64,000 nt of DNA from Acidovorax defluvii (lineage in GTDB: Bacteria; Pseudomonadota; Gammaproteobacteria; Burkholderiales; Burkholderiaceae_C): NCBI GenBank assembly GCA_003268905.1, contig QLTU01000001.1, forward strand, positions 277,753 through 341,752. Direction: 5' to 3'. The notes below the pieces were generated by a model. That model did no database searches. It was not told the DNA's origin and saw only the letters and a list, made by a program, of their open reading frames with translations. Position 1 is the stretch's first letter, and the number at the start of each line of letters is the position of its first letter. Below, piece by piece: positions 34,866-43,596 of the stretch. The translations under genes and the position numbers were made by a program.

Positions 34866-34892
34866 AAACGATATAAACTGTTTATATCGTTT
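34866..34892. promoter_or_regulatory. 27-base palindrome before the ribbon-helix-helix gene
   Basis: Twelve-base arms AAACGATATAAA and TTTATATCGTTT around CTG, perfect, AT-rich in a GC-rich region, ending 15 bases before the ATG. The arms contain TATAAA/TATATC, which could be promoter -10 sequence, so a bound protein would block transcription. Most simply it is an autoregulatory operator for the following gene. Confidence 0.6.
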
Positions 34893-34907
34893 ATTCATCC
34901 ATTCACC

Positions 34908-35420
34908 ATGACCACATCCAACCCGACCCCCAGCCAGAACGCTGCTTCAACGACCGCCCAACCGGCAGCCAAAACCACTACGGCGGGCACACATCCAGCG
35001 CCAGCTGCCTCCAAGGTAAAAAAAGCGGTGGTGCAAGAAACCAAGACAGTGGTTAAAGCGCCGGCAAAGAAGCCTTCCAAGCGTCCGGCAGATACCGCCC
35101 CCGCCAAGGCGAAGGCTGCTGCTCCTGCGCCAGCGCTGCCAGCCAAGGAAGTCCGCGCCAAAAAGCCCAAACTGGTGCGCGACAGTTTCACCATCCCCAA
35201 GGATGAGTACGCAGTAATTGAGGCCCTGAAGCAACGGGCAAACGCGCTCGCCCAACCAGTCAAGAAAAGCGAGTTGCTGCGCGCCGGGTTGAAGATGCTG
35301 GCGGGGCTGTCAGATGCAGCATTGCGCTCGGCACTGCAGGCGGTGCCCTCCATCAAAACGGGCCGCCCCAAGGCTGAAGCCCCTGCCACGAAACAATCGA
35401 CCAAAACTACCCGCAAGTAA
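34908..35420 (+). CDS. Histone-H1-like protein with ribbon-helix-helix domain
   Basis: A 170-residue basic protein. Residues 1-88 are low complexity, rich in Ala, Lys, Pro and Thr (APAKKPSKRPADTAPAKAKA), like the tails of bacterial H1/AlgP-type proteins. Residues about 89-132 (LVRDSFTIPKDEYAVIEALK, then PVKKSELLRAGLKML) look like a ribbon-helix-helix DNA-binding fold. The last 35 residues are again basic. No characterised family is recognised. It lies between ppx and sixA-ppk and behind a long palindrome. The start is the ATG at 34908; longer frames overlap ppx. Confidence 0.72.
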   Translation: MTTSNPTPSQNAASTTAQPAAKTTTAGTHPAPAASKVKKAVVQETKTVVKAPAKKPSKRPADTAPAKAKAAAPAPALPAKEVRAKKPKLVRDSFTIPKDEYAVIEALKQRANALAQPVKKSELLRAGLKMLAGLSDAALRSALQAVPSIKTGRPKAEAPATKQSTKTTRK

Positions 35421-35429
35421 GTTGAGCCT

Positions 35430-35447
35430 GCTGGAGAGTGTTCCAGC
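35430..35447. terminator. Small hairpin between convergent genes
   Basis: GCTGGA-GAGTGT-TCCAGC, six perfect pairs, between the ribbon-helix-helix gene and sixA. No T-tract, so it is a weak candidate for transcript ends on either strand. Confidence 0.3.
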
Positions 35448-35465
35448 GCCATCCAAGACCGAGAG

Positions 35466-35930
35466 TCATAGGAATTCGGGGGACTGCACCGTCATGAGCA
35501 CGGTCTGGCAACGGTCCAGCCGTTCGCGTTGGCGAAGCCACCACACGGCGCCTTTGCGTACGGCGCATTCCGGTGCCTGCAAACCCAGCAGTTGCGCAAT
35601 TGTCTGCCCAAGCACGGGTTGATGACCAACGATCAGCACTGCCCCACGCGCGCGTGGCCATTGGGCCAACTCCAGCAATTCCTCTACGCTGCCGCCGGGC
35701 AGAAGTTCGGCGCGCATCTTGAACTTGCGTCCCAGTGCCCTGGCCGTCTGCTCCGTTCGCCGCGATGGGCTTGAGAGCACCCTCAAACCTTCGGGCAGTT
35801 GCCTGTCCAGCCACGCGGCCATGCGGGCCGCCTGTTTCTCGCCCTTAGGGGTGAGGGCACGGGCTGTATCGTCCATTCCATCTGCCGCTTCTTCGGCTTC
35901 TGCATGACGCCAGAGGATGAGATCCATCAT
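35466..35930 (-). CDS. sixA: SixA-like phosphohistidine phosphatase
   Basis: A histidine-phosphatase superfamily enzyme of 154 residues. The N-terminal LILWRHAEAEEA is the RHx catalytic motif (RHG family with Ala), and the second catalytic His lies in VLIVGHQPVLGQ; GLRVLSSPSRRTEQTARAL supplies the phosphate-binding Arg. E. coli SixA removes phosphate from phosphohistidine proteins. Its ATGATG start overlaps the ppk stop (ATGA), so it is translated with polyphosphate kinase. Confidence 0.9.
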   Translation of the reverse strand: MMDLILWRHAEAEEAADGMDDTARALTPKGEKQAARMAAWLDRQLPEGLRVLSSPSRRTEQTARALGRKFKMRAELLPGGSVEELLELAQWPRARGAVLIVGHQPVLGQTIAQLLGLQAPECAVRKGAVWWLRQRERLDRCQTVLMTVQSPEFL

Positions 35931-38119
35931 GCCAGCCCCTGATCAGTTCGCCCTGCAGGCGAAGGCGCGCTGTATCGCCCCATCAGCGCATTCTGGGCAC
36001 CCCGACCGGTTACGGGATGGCGAGCACGCTCATAGGTTCCATCTGCATTGAGCGTCCATGCGTCCTTGTCGTCGTGAAGATAGGCCACCAGGCACTCATC
36101 CACGATCTGCTGGCGCAGCACCGGATCTGTAACCGGCCACGCCAGTTCCACTCGACGCATCATGTTGCGGTTCATCCAGTCGGCGCTGGAAAGATACAAA
36201 TCCTCCTGCTCCCCTGATCGGAAATAAAACACCCGCGTGTGCTCCAGAAACCGGCCAATCACCGAACGCACACAGATGTTGTCGGTGACACCGGGCAACT
36301 GGGCCGGCAACATGCAAGCGCCCCGCACGATCAGGTCAATCCGTGCCCCCCGCTGACCGGCAAGAATCAGCGCCCGGATCAAGGCTTCGTCGGTCAGGGC
36401 GTTCATCTTGGCAACGATGCGTGCATCTTCTCCACGACTGGCCGCAAGACCCACCTGCTCGATCTTTTCCACCATGCGGCGTTGCAAGTGAAACGGCGCC
36501 AGCAGCAGCCGGCGCAACTTGGGCGGGCGATTCTGACTGGCCAGATGATTGAACACCCCGTCCATGTCTGCGGTGGTTTCCTCATCCGCAGTGAGATAGC
36601 TCAGATCGGTGTACAGCCGTGCAGTGCGCATGTTGTAGTTGCCCGTGGACAAATGCCCGTAGCGCCGCAACTGACGTCCTTCCCGTCGCGTAACCAGCAG
36701 CATTTTGGCGTGGGTTTTGAGCCCCACCACACCGTAAACCACCTGGGCACCAATGGACTCAAGCGCTTCGGCCCAATTGATATTGGCTTCTTCATCAAAG
36801 CGGGCTTTGAGCTCCACCACCGCCATGACCTCTTTGCCGCGCCGCACCGCCTCGGTCAACAGATCCATAAGCTCCGAGTCTGAACCCGTGCGGTAAATGG
36901 TCTGCTTGATCACCAGAACCTGGGGGTCATTGACTGCCTCGCGCAAAAAGGCCAGCAAACCGTCAAAGCTCTCGAACGGCTGGTGCATCAAAATGTCCCG
37001 GTGGCGCAATTGCTCAAGGATCGAAACACCGGGCTGCATCTGCCGCGGCCAGACGGAGCGCCAGGGCGGAAACAACAACGCGGGATCGTTGACCAGATCC
37101 ACCAGCTGGGTTAGCCGCACGAGATTGACCGGCCCACCAACACGGTAAAGCGCGGCACCCAGCAAGTCAAACTGCTCCAACAAAAAGTCCGAGAGAAACA
37201 CAGAACAACCGGCAGACACTTCCAGACGCACTGCCTGGCCGTAGTGGCGGTGCTGCAAGCCCTGGCGCAAGGCAGTTCTCAGGTTGCGGACATCTTCTTC
37301 GTCGAGCGCCAGATCGGAGTGGCGCGTAACGCGGAACTGCGAAAACTCGGTGACCTCACGCCCCGGAAACAGGTCGTGCAGATGCGCCCGCACGATGCTG
37401 GAAAGACTGACGAACAAGGCCTCCTTGGGAGCAACCTTGGGCGGCATGCGAATCAGCCGCGGCAAGGCACGGGGCACCTTCACAATGGCGATTTCGTTTT
37501 CGCGACCAAACGCATCACGGCCCTTGAGGCGCACAATGAAATTTAAGGACTTGTTGGCGACCTGTGGAAACGGATGGGCAGGATCGAGCCCCACGGGAAT
37601 GAGCAACGGCCGCACTTCGCGCATGAAATAGTCATGAACCCAGCGCTTCTGGCCCTCAGACCGTTCACCGTGCGGAACAATGCGAATGCCCTGTGCTGCA
37701 AAAGCAGGAACCAGCGATTCGTTGTACAGAGCGTACTGGCGCGCAACAAGATCGTGCGCCTGGGCTGACAGGGCTTCAAAGGATGCTTCTGTATACAGAC
37801 CTTTGGTCTCACCGTTTTTGGCCGCGGTGATGTGCGGCGCAGCCCTCACCTCAAAAAACTCGTCCAGATTGGAAGACACAATGCACAGATAGCGCAACCG
37901 CTCCAGCAGCGGCACATCGGTGCGAACGGCCCAATCAAAAACACGCTCATTGAAAGCCAGAATGCTGTGATCCCTGTCCAGGAGTTCTACCGGCGGCTGC
38001 TGTCCTGATTGCGTTCCAGACTTGCTGTCGGGCGTCTGTGCGGCGCCGGCACCTGTCTTAACGACAGGCAGGTTGGCGACCAGCGAGGCCACGGCAGCTT
38101 CATGGGACAGTGGAGACAT
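35927..38119 (-). CDS. ppk: Polyphosphate kinase 1
   Basis: Makes long-chain polyphosphate from ATP through a phosphohistidine intermediate; 730 residues. After about 40 variable residues the N domain begins LDRDHSILAFNERVFDWA. The catalytic block VVYGVVGLKTHAKMLLVTRR holds the autophosphorylated His, and HLSTGNYNMRTARLYTDLSY and the C-terminal SADWMNRNMMRRVELAWPV are conserved. Length is slightly above E. coli Ppk (688), through the N-terminal extension. A tandem Pho box upstream indicates PhoB control; sixA follows by overlap. Confidence 0.97.
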   Translation of the reverse strand: MSPLSHEAAVASLVANLPVVKTGAGAAQTPDSKSGTQSGQQPPVELLDRDHSILAFNERVFDWAVRTDVPLLERLRYLCIVSSNLDEFFEVRAAPHITAAKNGETKGLYTEASFEALSAQAHDLVARQYALYNESLVPAFAAQGIRIVPHGERSEGQKRWVHDYFMREVRPLLIPVGLDPAHPFPQVANKSLNFIVRLKGRDAFGRENEIAIVKVPRALPRLIRMPPKVAPKEALFVSLSSIVRAHLHDLFPGREVTEFSQFRVTRHSDLALDEEDVRNLRTALRQGLQHRHYGQAVRLEVSAGCSVFLSDFLLEQFDLLGAALYRVGGPVNLVRLTQLVDLVNDPALLFPPWRSVWPRQMQPGVSILEQLRHRDILMHQPFESFDGLLAFLREAVNDPQVLVIKQTIYRTGSDSELMDLLTEAVRRGKEVMAVVELKARFDEEANINWAEALESIGAQVVYGVVGLKTHAKMLLVTRREGRQLRRYGHLSTGNYNMRTARLYTDLSYLTADEETTADMDGVFNHLASQNRPPKLRRLLLAPFHLQRRMVEKIEQVGLAASRGEDARIVAKMNALTDEALIRALILAGQRGARIDLIVRGACMLPAQLPGVTDNICVRSVIGRFLEHTRVFYFRSGEQEDLYLSSADWMNRNMMRRVELAWPVTDPVLRQQIVDECLVAYLHDDKDAWTLNADGTYERARHPVTGRGAQNALMGRYSAPSPAGRTDQGLA

Positions 38120-38169
38120 GGGCGCGCAATATCTGGTTGTACAAAACCCTTTCAGTATTTAACACATAC

Positions 38170-38199
38170 ATGACAGCGCTGTGACACCTTATATGACAG
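38170..38199 (-). promoter_or_regulatory. Tandem Pho box of ppk
   Basis: Minus strand: CTGTCAT-ATAAG-GTGTCAC-AGCG-CTGTCAT, three half-sites; the last two form a canonical 7-4-7 box (38170-38187). TAAATA follows at about the -10 distance. The box overlaps the stop codon end of the upstream glycosyltransferase gene. Confidence 0.8.
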
Positions 38200-39250
38200 A
38201 CACAAGGCGACTCAACCCGCCTGAACGGGCTGGCACCAGATACTGAACGAAGAGCCCGGTCGCCTTTGTCCACGTGAAATCCATTGCACGGCGACGCGCT
38301 TCGTGCCGGGGCACCGCCAACGCTGCCTGACAAGCAGACAGCAGATCGGTGTTCAAAATACCACCCCGCGCACCTTGCGGCTCGAAAGCCCCAAGAACCT
38401 CCAGCGGCCCATCCACCGGGTAAGCAGCAACAGGGGTCCCACAGGACATCGCTTCCAGCATGACCAGCCCAAAGGTTTCCGAGCGGCTGGGAAACACAAA
38501 CACATCCGCAGCGGCATACAGTGCAGCAAGGGATTACCGATCCAAAAGCCCAACCCAGCGCACCTCGGGGTAACGCTCCTTCAACCGTCGCTCAAGTGGA
38601 CCCACGCCACACACAATCTTGGTGCCAGGCATCTTCATCTGCAAAAAGGACTCAAGGTTCTTTTCGTACGATATTCGCCCCACAAAAAGGCTCACAGGAT
38701 GCGCCAGCGCACCCACCAGAGGACTGGGCACAGCTTCCCCCTGAAACGGGAATGCCTGCGTATCGACGCCATGTGTCCACTGGCGCAAATTGCGAAGGCC
38801 ACGGTGCTCCAGCATCTGCAGGACCCCTTGGGTGGGTACCATGATTCCCGAAGATGGGCGATGGAAGTGCCGAAATAACGCATATCCCCACGCCAGCGGA
38901 ACACGCAAGACGGCATTCAGGATTTCAGGAAACCGCGTGTGAAATGCCGTGGTGAAGGCGAGCTTGCGCCGCAGACAGTAACCACGGGCGGCCCATCCGA
39001 GGGGGCCCTCCGTGGCAATGTGTATAGCGTCGGGACGTATGGTGTCCATGGCTCGACCCAAAGGCCCTGCCGGTCGCACGGCAAGATCGATGCCCGCATA
39101 GCCTGGACACGGGCGGGTCCGAAACTGGCCAGGGTGGATCACATGCACCTCATGCCCCAATACCTCCAGGTGCCGCACCAACTCCACGAGTGTGGTCACC
39201 ACTCCGTTCACCTGCGGATGCCACGCATCGGTCACCAGCGCAATCTTCAT
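38189..39250 (-). pseudogene. Family 4 glycosyltransferase (Agt-like) interrupted by an in-frame TAA
   Basis: Two segments in the same frame make one GT-B glycosyltransferase of 353 codons. The N-terminal half begins MKIALVTDAWHPQVNGVVTT; the C-terminal part has FVFPSRSETFGLVMLEAMSC, the EX7E nucleotide-sugar motif. Codon 239 is TAA (38534-38536), between WVGLLDR and SLAALYAAADVF, where homologues have a coding residue. One base change from CAA, GAA or AAA explains it; no frameshift is needed. It overlaps the metallophosphatase by ATGA. By context it would glycosylate diacylglycerol. Disabled unless the stop is read through or is a sequence error. Confidence 0.85.
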
Positions 39251-40116
39251 GTGGCCACTTCCACAATCGGGGCGGTGGACAGCGCCCCGCAAAGGACGGG
39301 CCATTGCAACAACTCCAGTCGACCATCCATGTGTTCGACCAGCGCAGTGTGGCTCTCGACCCAGTCGCCATCGTTGCAATACAGAATACCGTCGATCTCG
39401 CGCATCTCCGCGCGGTGGATGTGTCCGCACACCACGCCATGGTGTCCACGCCGGCGCGCCTCGGCTGCAACCGCCACCTCAAAATCCGTCACATAGTTGA
39501 GCGCCTTTTTGACTTTGCCCTTGAGGTATGCAGACAGCGACCAATACGGCAGACCCATGCGCGCCCGCAACGAATTGAGATACCGATTGAGCTTGAGAGT
39601 GAACTCGTACAGGTTGTCCCCCAGATATGCCAGCCACTTGGCGCACTGGATGACACCATCAAAGTAGTCACCGTGGGTCACCCAGAGCTGCCGGCCATCG
39701 GCTGTCAGGTGCACGGCATCTTCAACCACCTCGATCCCGCCAAATGAATGCCCCACGAACGCGCGGGCAAACTCGTCGTGATTGCCCGGCACAAACACTA
39801 CGCGGCACCCTTTGCGGGCACTGCGCAACAATTTTTGCACCACATCGTTGTGCGCCTGTGGCCAGAACCATCGGCGACGCAGTTGCCACCCGTCCACGAT
39901 ATCTCCCACGAGATACAGCGTTTTGCTGGGGTGGTGCTTCAGAAAATCCAGCAGGGCCGTTGCCTGGCAGCCTGGCGTTCCCAGGTGCAGATCGGAAATA
40001 AACACGGCCCTGAAACAATACGGTTCTGGCACATGCGATTCATCTGCGTTGCTGGTGACCTCCGCCATTCCGGCGGCAGCGCCCCAAGCCCCCAAGGCGT
40101 CAAACGCCGCGCGCAT
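39247..40116 (-). CDS. PlcP-like metallophosphatase (LpxH superfamily)
   Basis: A 289-residue calcineurin-like phosphoesterase with all five metal motifs: VFISDLHLGTPG, YLVGDIVDGW, VFVPGNHDEF, LWVTHGDYFD and VVCGHIHRAE. WFWPQAHNDVVQKLLRSARK and LGLPYWSLSAYLK-like text (here MGLPYWSLSAYLKGKVKKAL) resemble PlcP, the Pho-controlled phospholipase C of rhizobia and marine bacteria that releases diacylglycerol from phospholipids, more than LpxH, which is shorter. Pipelines often label this family UDP-2,3-diacylglucosamine diphosphatase. It overlaps both neighbours by ATGA. Fold certain; the PlcP role is inferred from family pattern and context. Confidence 0.75.
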   Translation of the reverse strand: MRAAFDALGAWGAAAGMAEVTSNADESHVPEPYCFRAVFISDLHLGTPGCQATALLDFLKHHPSKTLYLVGDIVDGWQLRRRWFWPQAHNDVVQKLLRSARKGCRVVFVPGNHDEFARAFVGHSFGGIEVVEDAVHLTADGRQLWVTHGDYFDGVIQCAKWLAYLGDNLYEFTLKLNRYLNSLRARMGLPYWSLSAYLKGKVKKALNYVTDFEVAVAAEARRRGHHGVVCGHIHRAEMREIDGILYCNDGDWVESHTALVEHMDGRLELLQWPVLCGALSTAPIVEVAT

Positions 40117-40952
40117 CAGGCCCCCAGAAAATGCTTGCGGTAGCGGGACGGCAAATCGGCAATGCGCATCAGCATCGGAAGGTCGGCGGTATTGAAATCC
40201 GGGTCCCAGGCAGGCGCCCCCAAAACCCGGGCGCCCAGACGCAGGTAGCCCTTGATCAAGGCGGGTGGTTCGATCAGCAGAGATCCGTCGAGCTGTTCCA
40301 CCGGCAATGGCAACCGAGGCCGCACATGAAAATCAATCGGCGCCATATGGGTCTGGCGCAACTGCTGCCAGATGCTTGCCGCAGCGTCGCCGCTCACAAC
40401 ACCGTTGTGCAGCATGGGAATGCTGGCGCAACCAATCATGGTGTCGAGTTGATTGCGCACCATGAAGTCAGCCAAAGCCCCCCACAACGCCAAGATGACA
40501 CCCCCATGGCGGTGATCCGGATGCACGCAGCTGCGGCCCAACTCAACCATGCGGGGCCGCAAACTGCGCAACCGGGTCAGGTCAAACTCATTGTCGCTGT
40601 AGGTGCCCCCCACCCGCTTCGCTTGCGCCGGGGTGAGCACGCGATAGGTGCCAATCACCTGCTGGCTTGTCACATCGCGCACCAAGAGATGCTCACAGTA
40701 GTCGTCAAACAGATCGATATCGTGGCCGGGCAAGGTCGTTGACAGACGCGCACCCATTTCTGCAGCAAAAACATCAAATCTCAGCCGCTGTGCCTGACGC
40801 ACTTCGTCCAGGTGCCGTGCCCAACCCACCTGCACATTCCCCTGCACCTGCACCAACGGAGATACGCTGCTTTTGCCGTCTGTGCGACCAGGCTCCCCTG
40901 CTGACAGGGAAACCGATAAAAGCGGCAGATGCAGGCTGGGCGACTCATTCAT
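40116..40952 (-). CDS. OlsB-like GNAT N-acyltransferase (ornithine lipid synthesis)
   Basis: A 278-residue acyltransferase of the OlsB/hemolysin-like group: VRQAQRLRFDVFAAEMGARL, DIDLFDDYCEHLLVRD, RMVELGRSCVHPDHRHGGVI and PPLIKGYLRLGA-type text (PALIKGYLRLGARVLG). OlsB transfers a 3-hydroxyacyl chain from ACP to ornithine, giving lyso-ornithine lipid; OlsA completes it. Ornithine lipids replace phospholipids under phosphate starvation in many bacteria. Start ATG 40952 has AGGAG seven bases upstream, so the 95 residues further upstream in frame are not coding. First gene of the three-gene operon. No OlsA gene is in the window. Confidence 0.8.
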   Translation of the reverse strand: MNESPSLHLPLLSVSLSAGEPGRTDGKSSVSPLVQVQGNVQVGWARHLDEVRQAQRLRFDVFAAEMGARLSTTLPGHDIDLFDDYCEHLLVRDVTSQQVIGTYRVLTPAQAKRVGGTYSDNEFDLTRLRSLRPRMVELGRSCVHPDHRHGGVILALWGALADFMVRNQLDTMIGCASIPMLHNGVVSGDAAASIWQQLRQTHMAPIDFHVRPRLPLPVEQLDGSLLIEPPALIKGYLRLGARVLGAPAWDPDFNTADLPMLMRIADLPSRYRKHFLGA

Positions 40953-41313
40953 GGGACGGCTCCTAGGGAAAGGAAGGGGGTTTTTCCGGAAATCGCTACC
41001 CATGGACAGGCATCGCTTCCTCGCAGTGCAGTCTGAAAGCCTGCTGTGACAAGGCCATGTCTGCGCCATGTCGGAACCGTGACGCATGGACTCCGCAAAC
41101 ACTTGCATTGCAGGGTTTTCTCCGCAGGCAATACAACACCGACGGCGAGAGGTGGCAATGCCCCGCTTCGGTATCTGCCCCCCTGCTCCCCCTTTAGCCA
41201 GCCACCGGAACCATGGCGCACGCTGGATTGCCATCAATACACCGCTTGAATGGCTGCTGCTACACTTTGGAACAGATTTGTGGGTCTCCTGGCTCCTTGA
41301 CCATCACGGTTTC
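40953..41313. other. Gene-free region between olsB-like and GGDEF-EAL genes
   Basis: 361 bases between divergent genes. Apart from the AGGAG ribosome binding site at 40960-40964, isolated PhoB-like half-sites occur on the minus strand (TTGTCAC at 41042-41048 and CGTCACG at 41079-41085) but neither forms a good 7-4-7 pair. No hairpin with T-tract and no convincing -10/-35 pair was found. Confidence 0.5.
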
Positions 41314-43596
41314 ATGCCCTCCCCGCACAGCACCCCAGAATTGCAGTCTTTCGGCGCGGTGCCTGACACGCAACTTGAGCGCACCCTGCGCGAACAGCAG
41401 ATCATGCTGGACAGCGCAGGGGTGGGCATCGTTTTCATGCGACAGCGGGTACTGGTGCGCTGCAACCAACGTTACGCCGAGATTTTTGGCTATGCGTCAC
41501 CGCAGCAGATCATTGGGCTCAGCAGCGAAGTCCTCTACCCGAGCTGTGAGGAATTTCGCGAACTGGGGCGCAGCGCTTATCCCACCATGGCACGGGGCCA
41601 GACCTACCGCGTGGAGCGCCAGATGCGCCGCTGCAATGGAGAACTGTTCTGGGGCAACCTGACAGGCCGCCTCATCAACCCCCTGGACACGACCGAGGGA
41701 TCCATCTGGATACTGGATGACATTGATGAGCAAAAGCGGGCCCAGGCACAACTGAGCGATGCGCTACGAGAAAAACAGCTGCTGTTCGACCATGCCATGG
41801 TCGGTATTGTTTTTCTTCGTGACCGGCACCTTACGCGTTGCAACCGCCATTTCGAGCAAATGCTGGGATACGCCCCCGGTGAACTGGCCCAAGGCCCATC
41901 CAGGCGCTGGTATGCCAGTGATGCGGTGTGGGAAGACGTTGGCCGAAGGTGCTATCCAATGCTGGCTGCTGGCCAAGCCTTCGATTGGGAGGTGGAAATG
42001 TGCCGCAAGGACGGCACGCCCGTGGTGTGCGAGGTGCGCAGCAAATCCCTTGACCCTGACGACCCGTCCCAAGGCTCGGTCTGGATCGCCATGGATGTCA
42101 CCGAACGCAAGCAAGCCCAGGCAGCGCTTGCCATGGCACACGAGCGACTTGAGCAACAGGTGCAGGACCGCACGCGTGAACTGCGCGACACCGTGGACAG
42201 CCTGCACAGCGAAATCCGCGACCGCAAAGCGGACCAGGAACGCATTTACTGGCTCGCCCACTACGACCCTCTCACCGGTCTGCCCAACCGGACACTGCTG
42301 GCGGAGCGCGCAGAATGCGCCATCCGCCTGGCCAAGGAGGCCGGCACGCCGTTGGCGGTGATTTTTCTGGATCTTGACCATTTCAAGCATGTGAATGATT
42401 CGCTGGGGCATCGCGTGGGGGATGCCCTGCTGGTTGAAATTGCAGCGCGGCTGCGGGCTGTGGTGCGCGACAAGGACACAGTGTCGCGTTTGGGCGGCGA
42501 TGAGTTCATCCTGCTGCTGCCTGGCGCTAGCGCCCATGGCGCAGCCCACGTCGCCGGAAAGCTACAGGAAGCGTCTCGCCACCACTACGAGATCGACCAC
42601 CACGAACTCACCGTGGCCCCGTCCATGGGCATCGCGTTATTCCCCGGCGATGGAGAAGATTTCGACACCCTCACCCAGTCGGCAGACGTAGCCATGTACC
42701 AGGCCAAGTTGGACGGGCGCAACACCTTCCGGTTTTTTACGCCCGAAATGCAGGCGCAGTCAGTGCGGGTGCTGCGACTCCAAAATGCCTTGCGCCGGGC
42801 GCTTGAACGCAACCAGCTCAGCGTGCACTATCAACCCCAGGTGGACCTGCCGACGGGAAGAGTGCACGGCGTGGAAGCCCTCCTGCGCTGGCAGCACCCC
42901 GAGTGGGGCACCATTGCGCCCTCCGAATTCATCCCCATTGCAGAAGACAGCGGGCAGATCCTTCCGATCGGTGAGTGGGTGCTGCGCACTGCACTAACGC
43001 AACTCAAGGCCTGGCGTATGAGCGGCATCACCGGTCTGACCGTGGCCGTGAATCTTTCGGCCGTTCAGTTTCGCCAGCCGCAACTGCCTGAAATGGTGGG
43101 CCAAATACTTGCAGCCTGTGACGTTCCTGCCCAGGCGCTAGAACTTGAATTGACCGAGGGCGTGGCGGTCGATGATCCGCAGGCGGCAGCCGCCACGATG
43201 GACCAGCTTCATGCGAGTGGTGTGCGGATGGCGATGGATGACTTTGGCACGGGCTACTCGTCGCTCAGCCAGCTCAAGCGGTTCCAGATCTTCAAGCTCA
43301 AAATCGACCAATCATTCGTACGAGACCTGGAACACGACGCCAACGACCGCGCCATCGTGAGTGCCGTCATCCGCATGGCACAGGCGCTGGGAATGCGCGC
43401 CATCGCGGAGGGGGTGGAAACCGAAGGTCAACTCACCTTCCTGCGCGAGCAAGGTTGCGATGAAGCCCAGGGTTACTACTTCAGCCATCCGTTGCCGGCG
43501 CCCGAGGTGGAAACCTTCATGCGCCAGCGTCTGGGCTCAGCAGGCAAATCCACTCCCCGCCCGTCCGGATATTCTGAGTCGGCCCGAGCCACTTAA
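41314..43596 (+). CDS. PAS-PAS-GGDEF-EAL cyclic-di-GMP signalling protein
   Basis: A 760-residue cytoplasmic signalling protein. Two PAS domains (about residues 20-145 and 150-275; each has the GIVF(M/L)R...RCN(Q/R) pattern) lead through a coiled coil ([20 protein letters not shown]) to a GGDEF domain with intact [14 protein letters not shown]. An EAL domain follows with [19 protein letters not shown] and [17 protein letters not shown]. Both catalytic sites look complete, so it may make or degrade c-di-GMP. No membrane segment is seen. The start is uncertain: ATG 41314 precedes the first PAS directly; longer frames reach 41086. Confidence 0.9.
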   Translation: MPSPHSTPELQSFGAVPDTQLERTLREQQIMLDSAGVGIVFMRQRVLVRCNQRYAEIFGYASPQQIIGLSSEVLYPSCEEFRELGRSAYPTMARGQTYRVERQMRRCNGELFWGNLTGRLINPLDTTEGSIWILDDIDEQKRAQAQLSDALREKQLLFDHAMVGIVFLRDRHLTRCNRHFEQMLGYAPGELAQGPSRRWYASDAVWEDVGRRCYPMLAAGQAFDWEVEMCRKDGTPVVCEVRSKSLDPDDPSQGSVWIAMDVTERKQAQAALAMAHERLEQQVQDRTRELRDTVDSLHSEIRDRKADQERIYWLAHYDPLTGLPNRTLLAERAECAIRLAKEAGTPLAVIFLDLDHFKHVNDSLGHRVGDALLVEIAARLRAVVRDKDTVSRLGGDEFILLLPGASAHGAAHVAGKLQEASRHHYEIDHHELTVAPSMGIALFPGDGEDFDTLTQSADVAMYQAKLDGRNTFRFFTPEMQAQSVRVLRLQNALRRALERNQLSVHYQPQVDLPTGRVHGVEALLRWQHPEWGTIAPSEFIPIAEDSGQILPIGEWVLRTALTQLKAWRMSGITGLTVAVNLSAVQFRQPQLPEMVGQILAACDVPAQALELELTEGVAVDDPQAAAATMDQLHASGVRMAMDDFGTGYSSLSQLKRFQIFKLKIDQSFVRDLEHDANDRAIVSAVIRMAQALGMRAIAEGVETEGQLTFLREQGCDEAQGYYFSHPLPAPEVETFMRQRLGSAGKSTPRPSGYSESARAT

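Noticed and set aside
34866..34892. Palindrome as intrinsic terminator of ppx
   Set aside because: The stem is AT-rich and not followed by a proper T-run; an operator for the next gene fits better, though the terminator reading is not excluded.
38534..38536. TAA in the glycosyltransferase as a recoded codon
   Set aside because: TAA is not known to be recoded in this group and no selenocysteine- or pyrrolysine-type context is present.
39247..40116. Plain LpxH (lipid A) assignment of the metallophosphatase
   Set aside because: The protein is longer than LpxH, has the WPQAHNDVVQKLLR-type block and sits with OlsB and a glycosyltransferase in the phosphate region, not with lpx genes.
40953..41100. 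Pho box upstream of the OlsB-like gene
   Set aside because: Single half-sites (TTGTCAC, CGTCACG) are present but none pairs at 7-4-7 spacing well enough to call.
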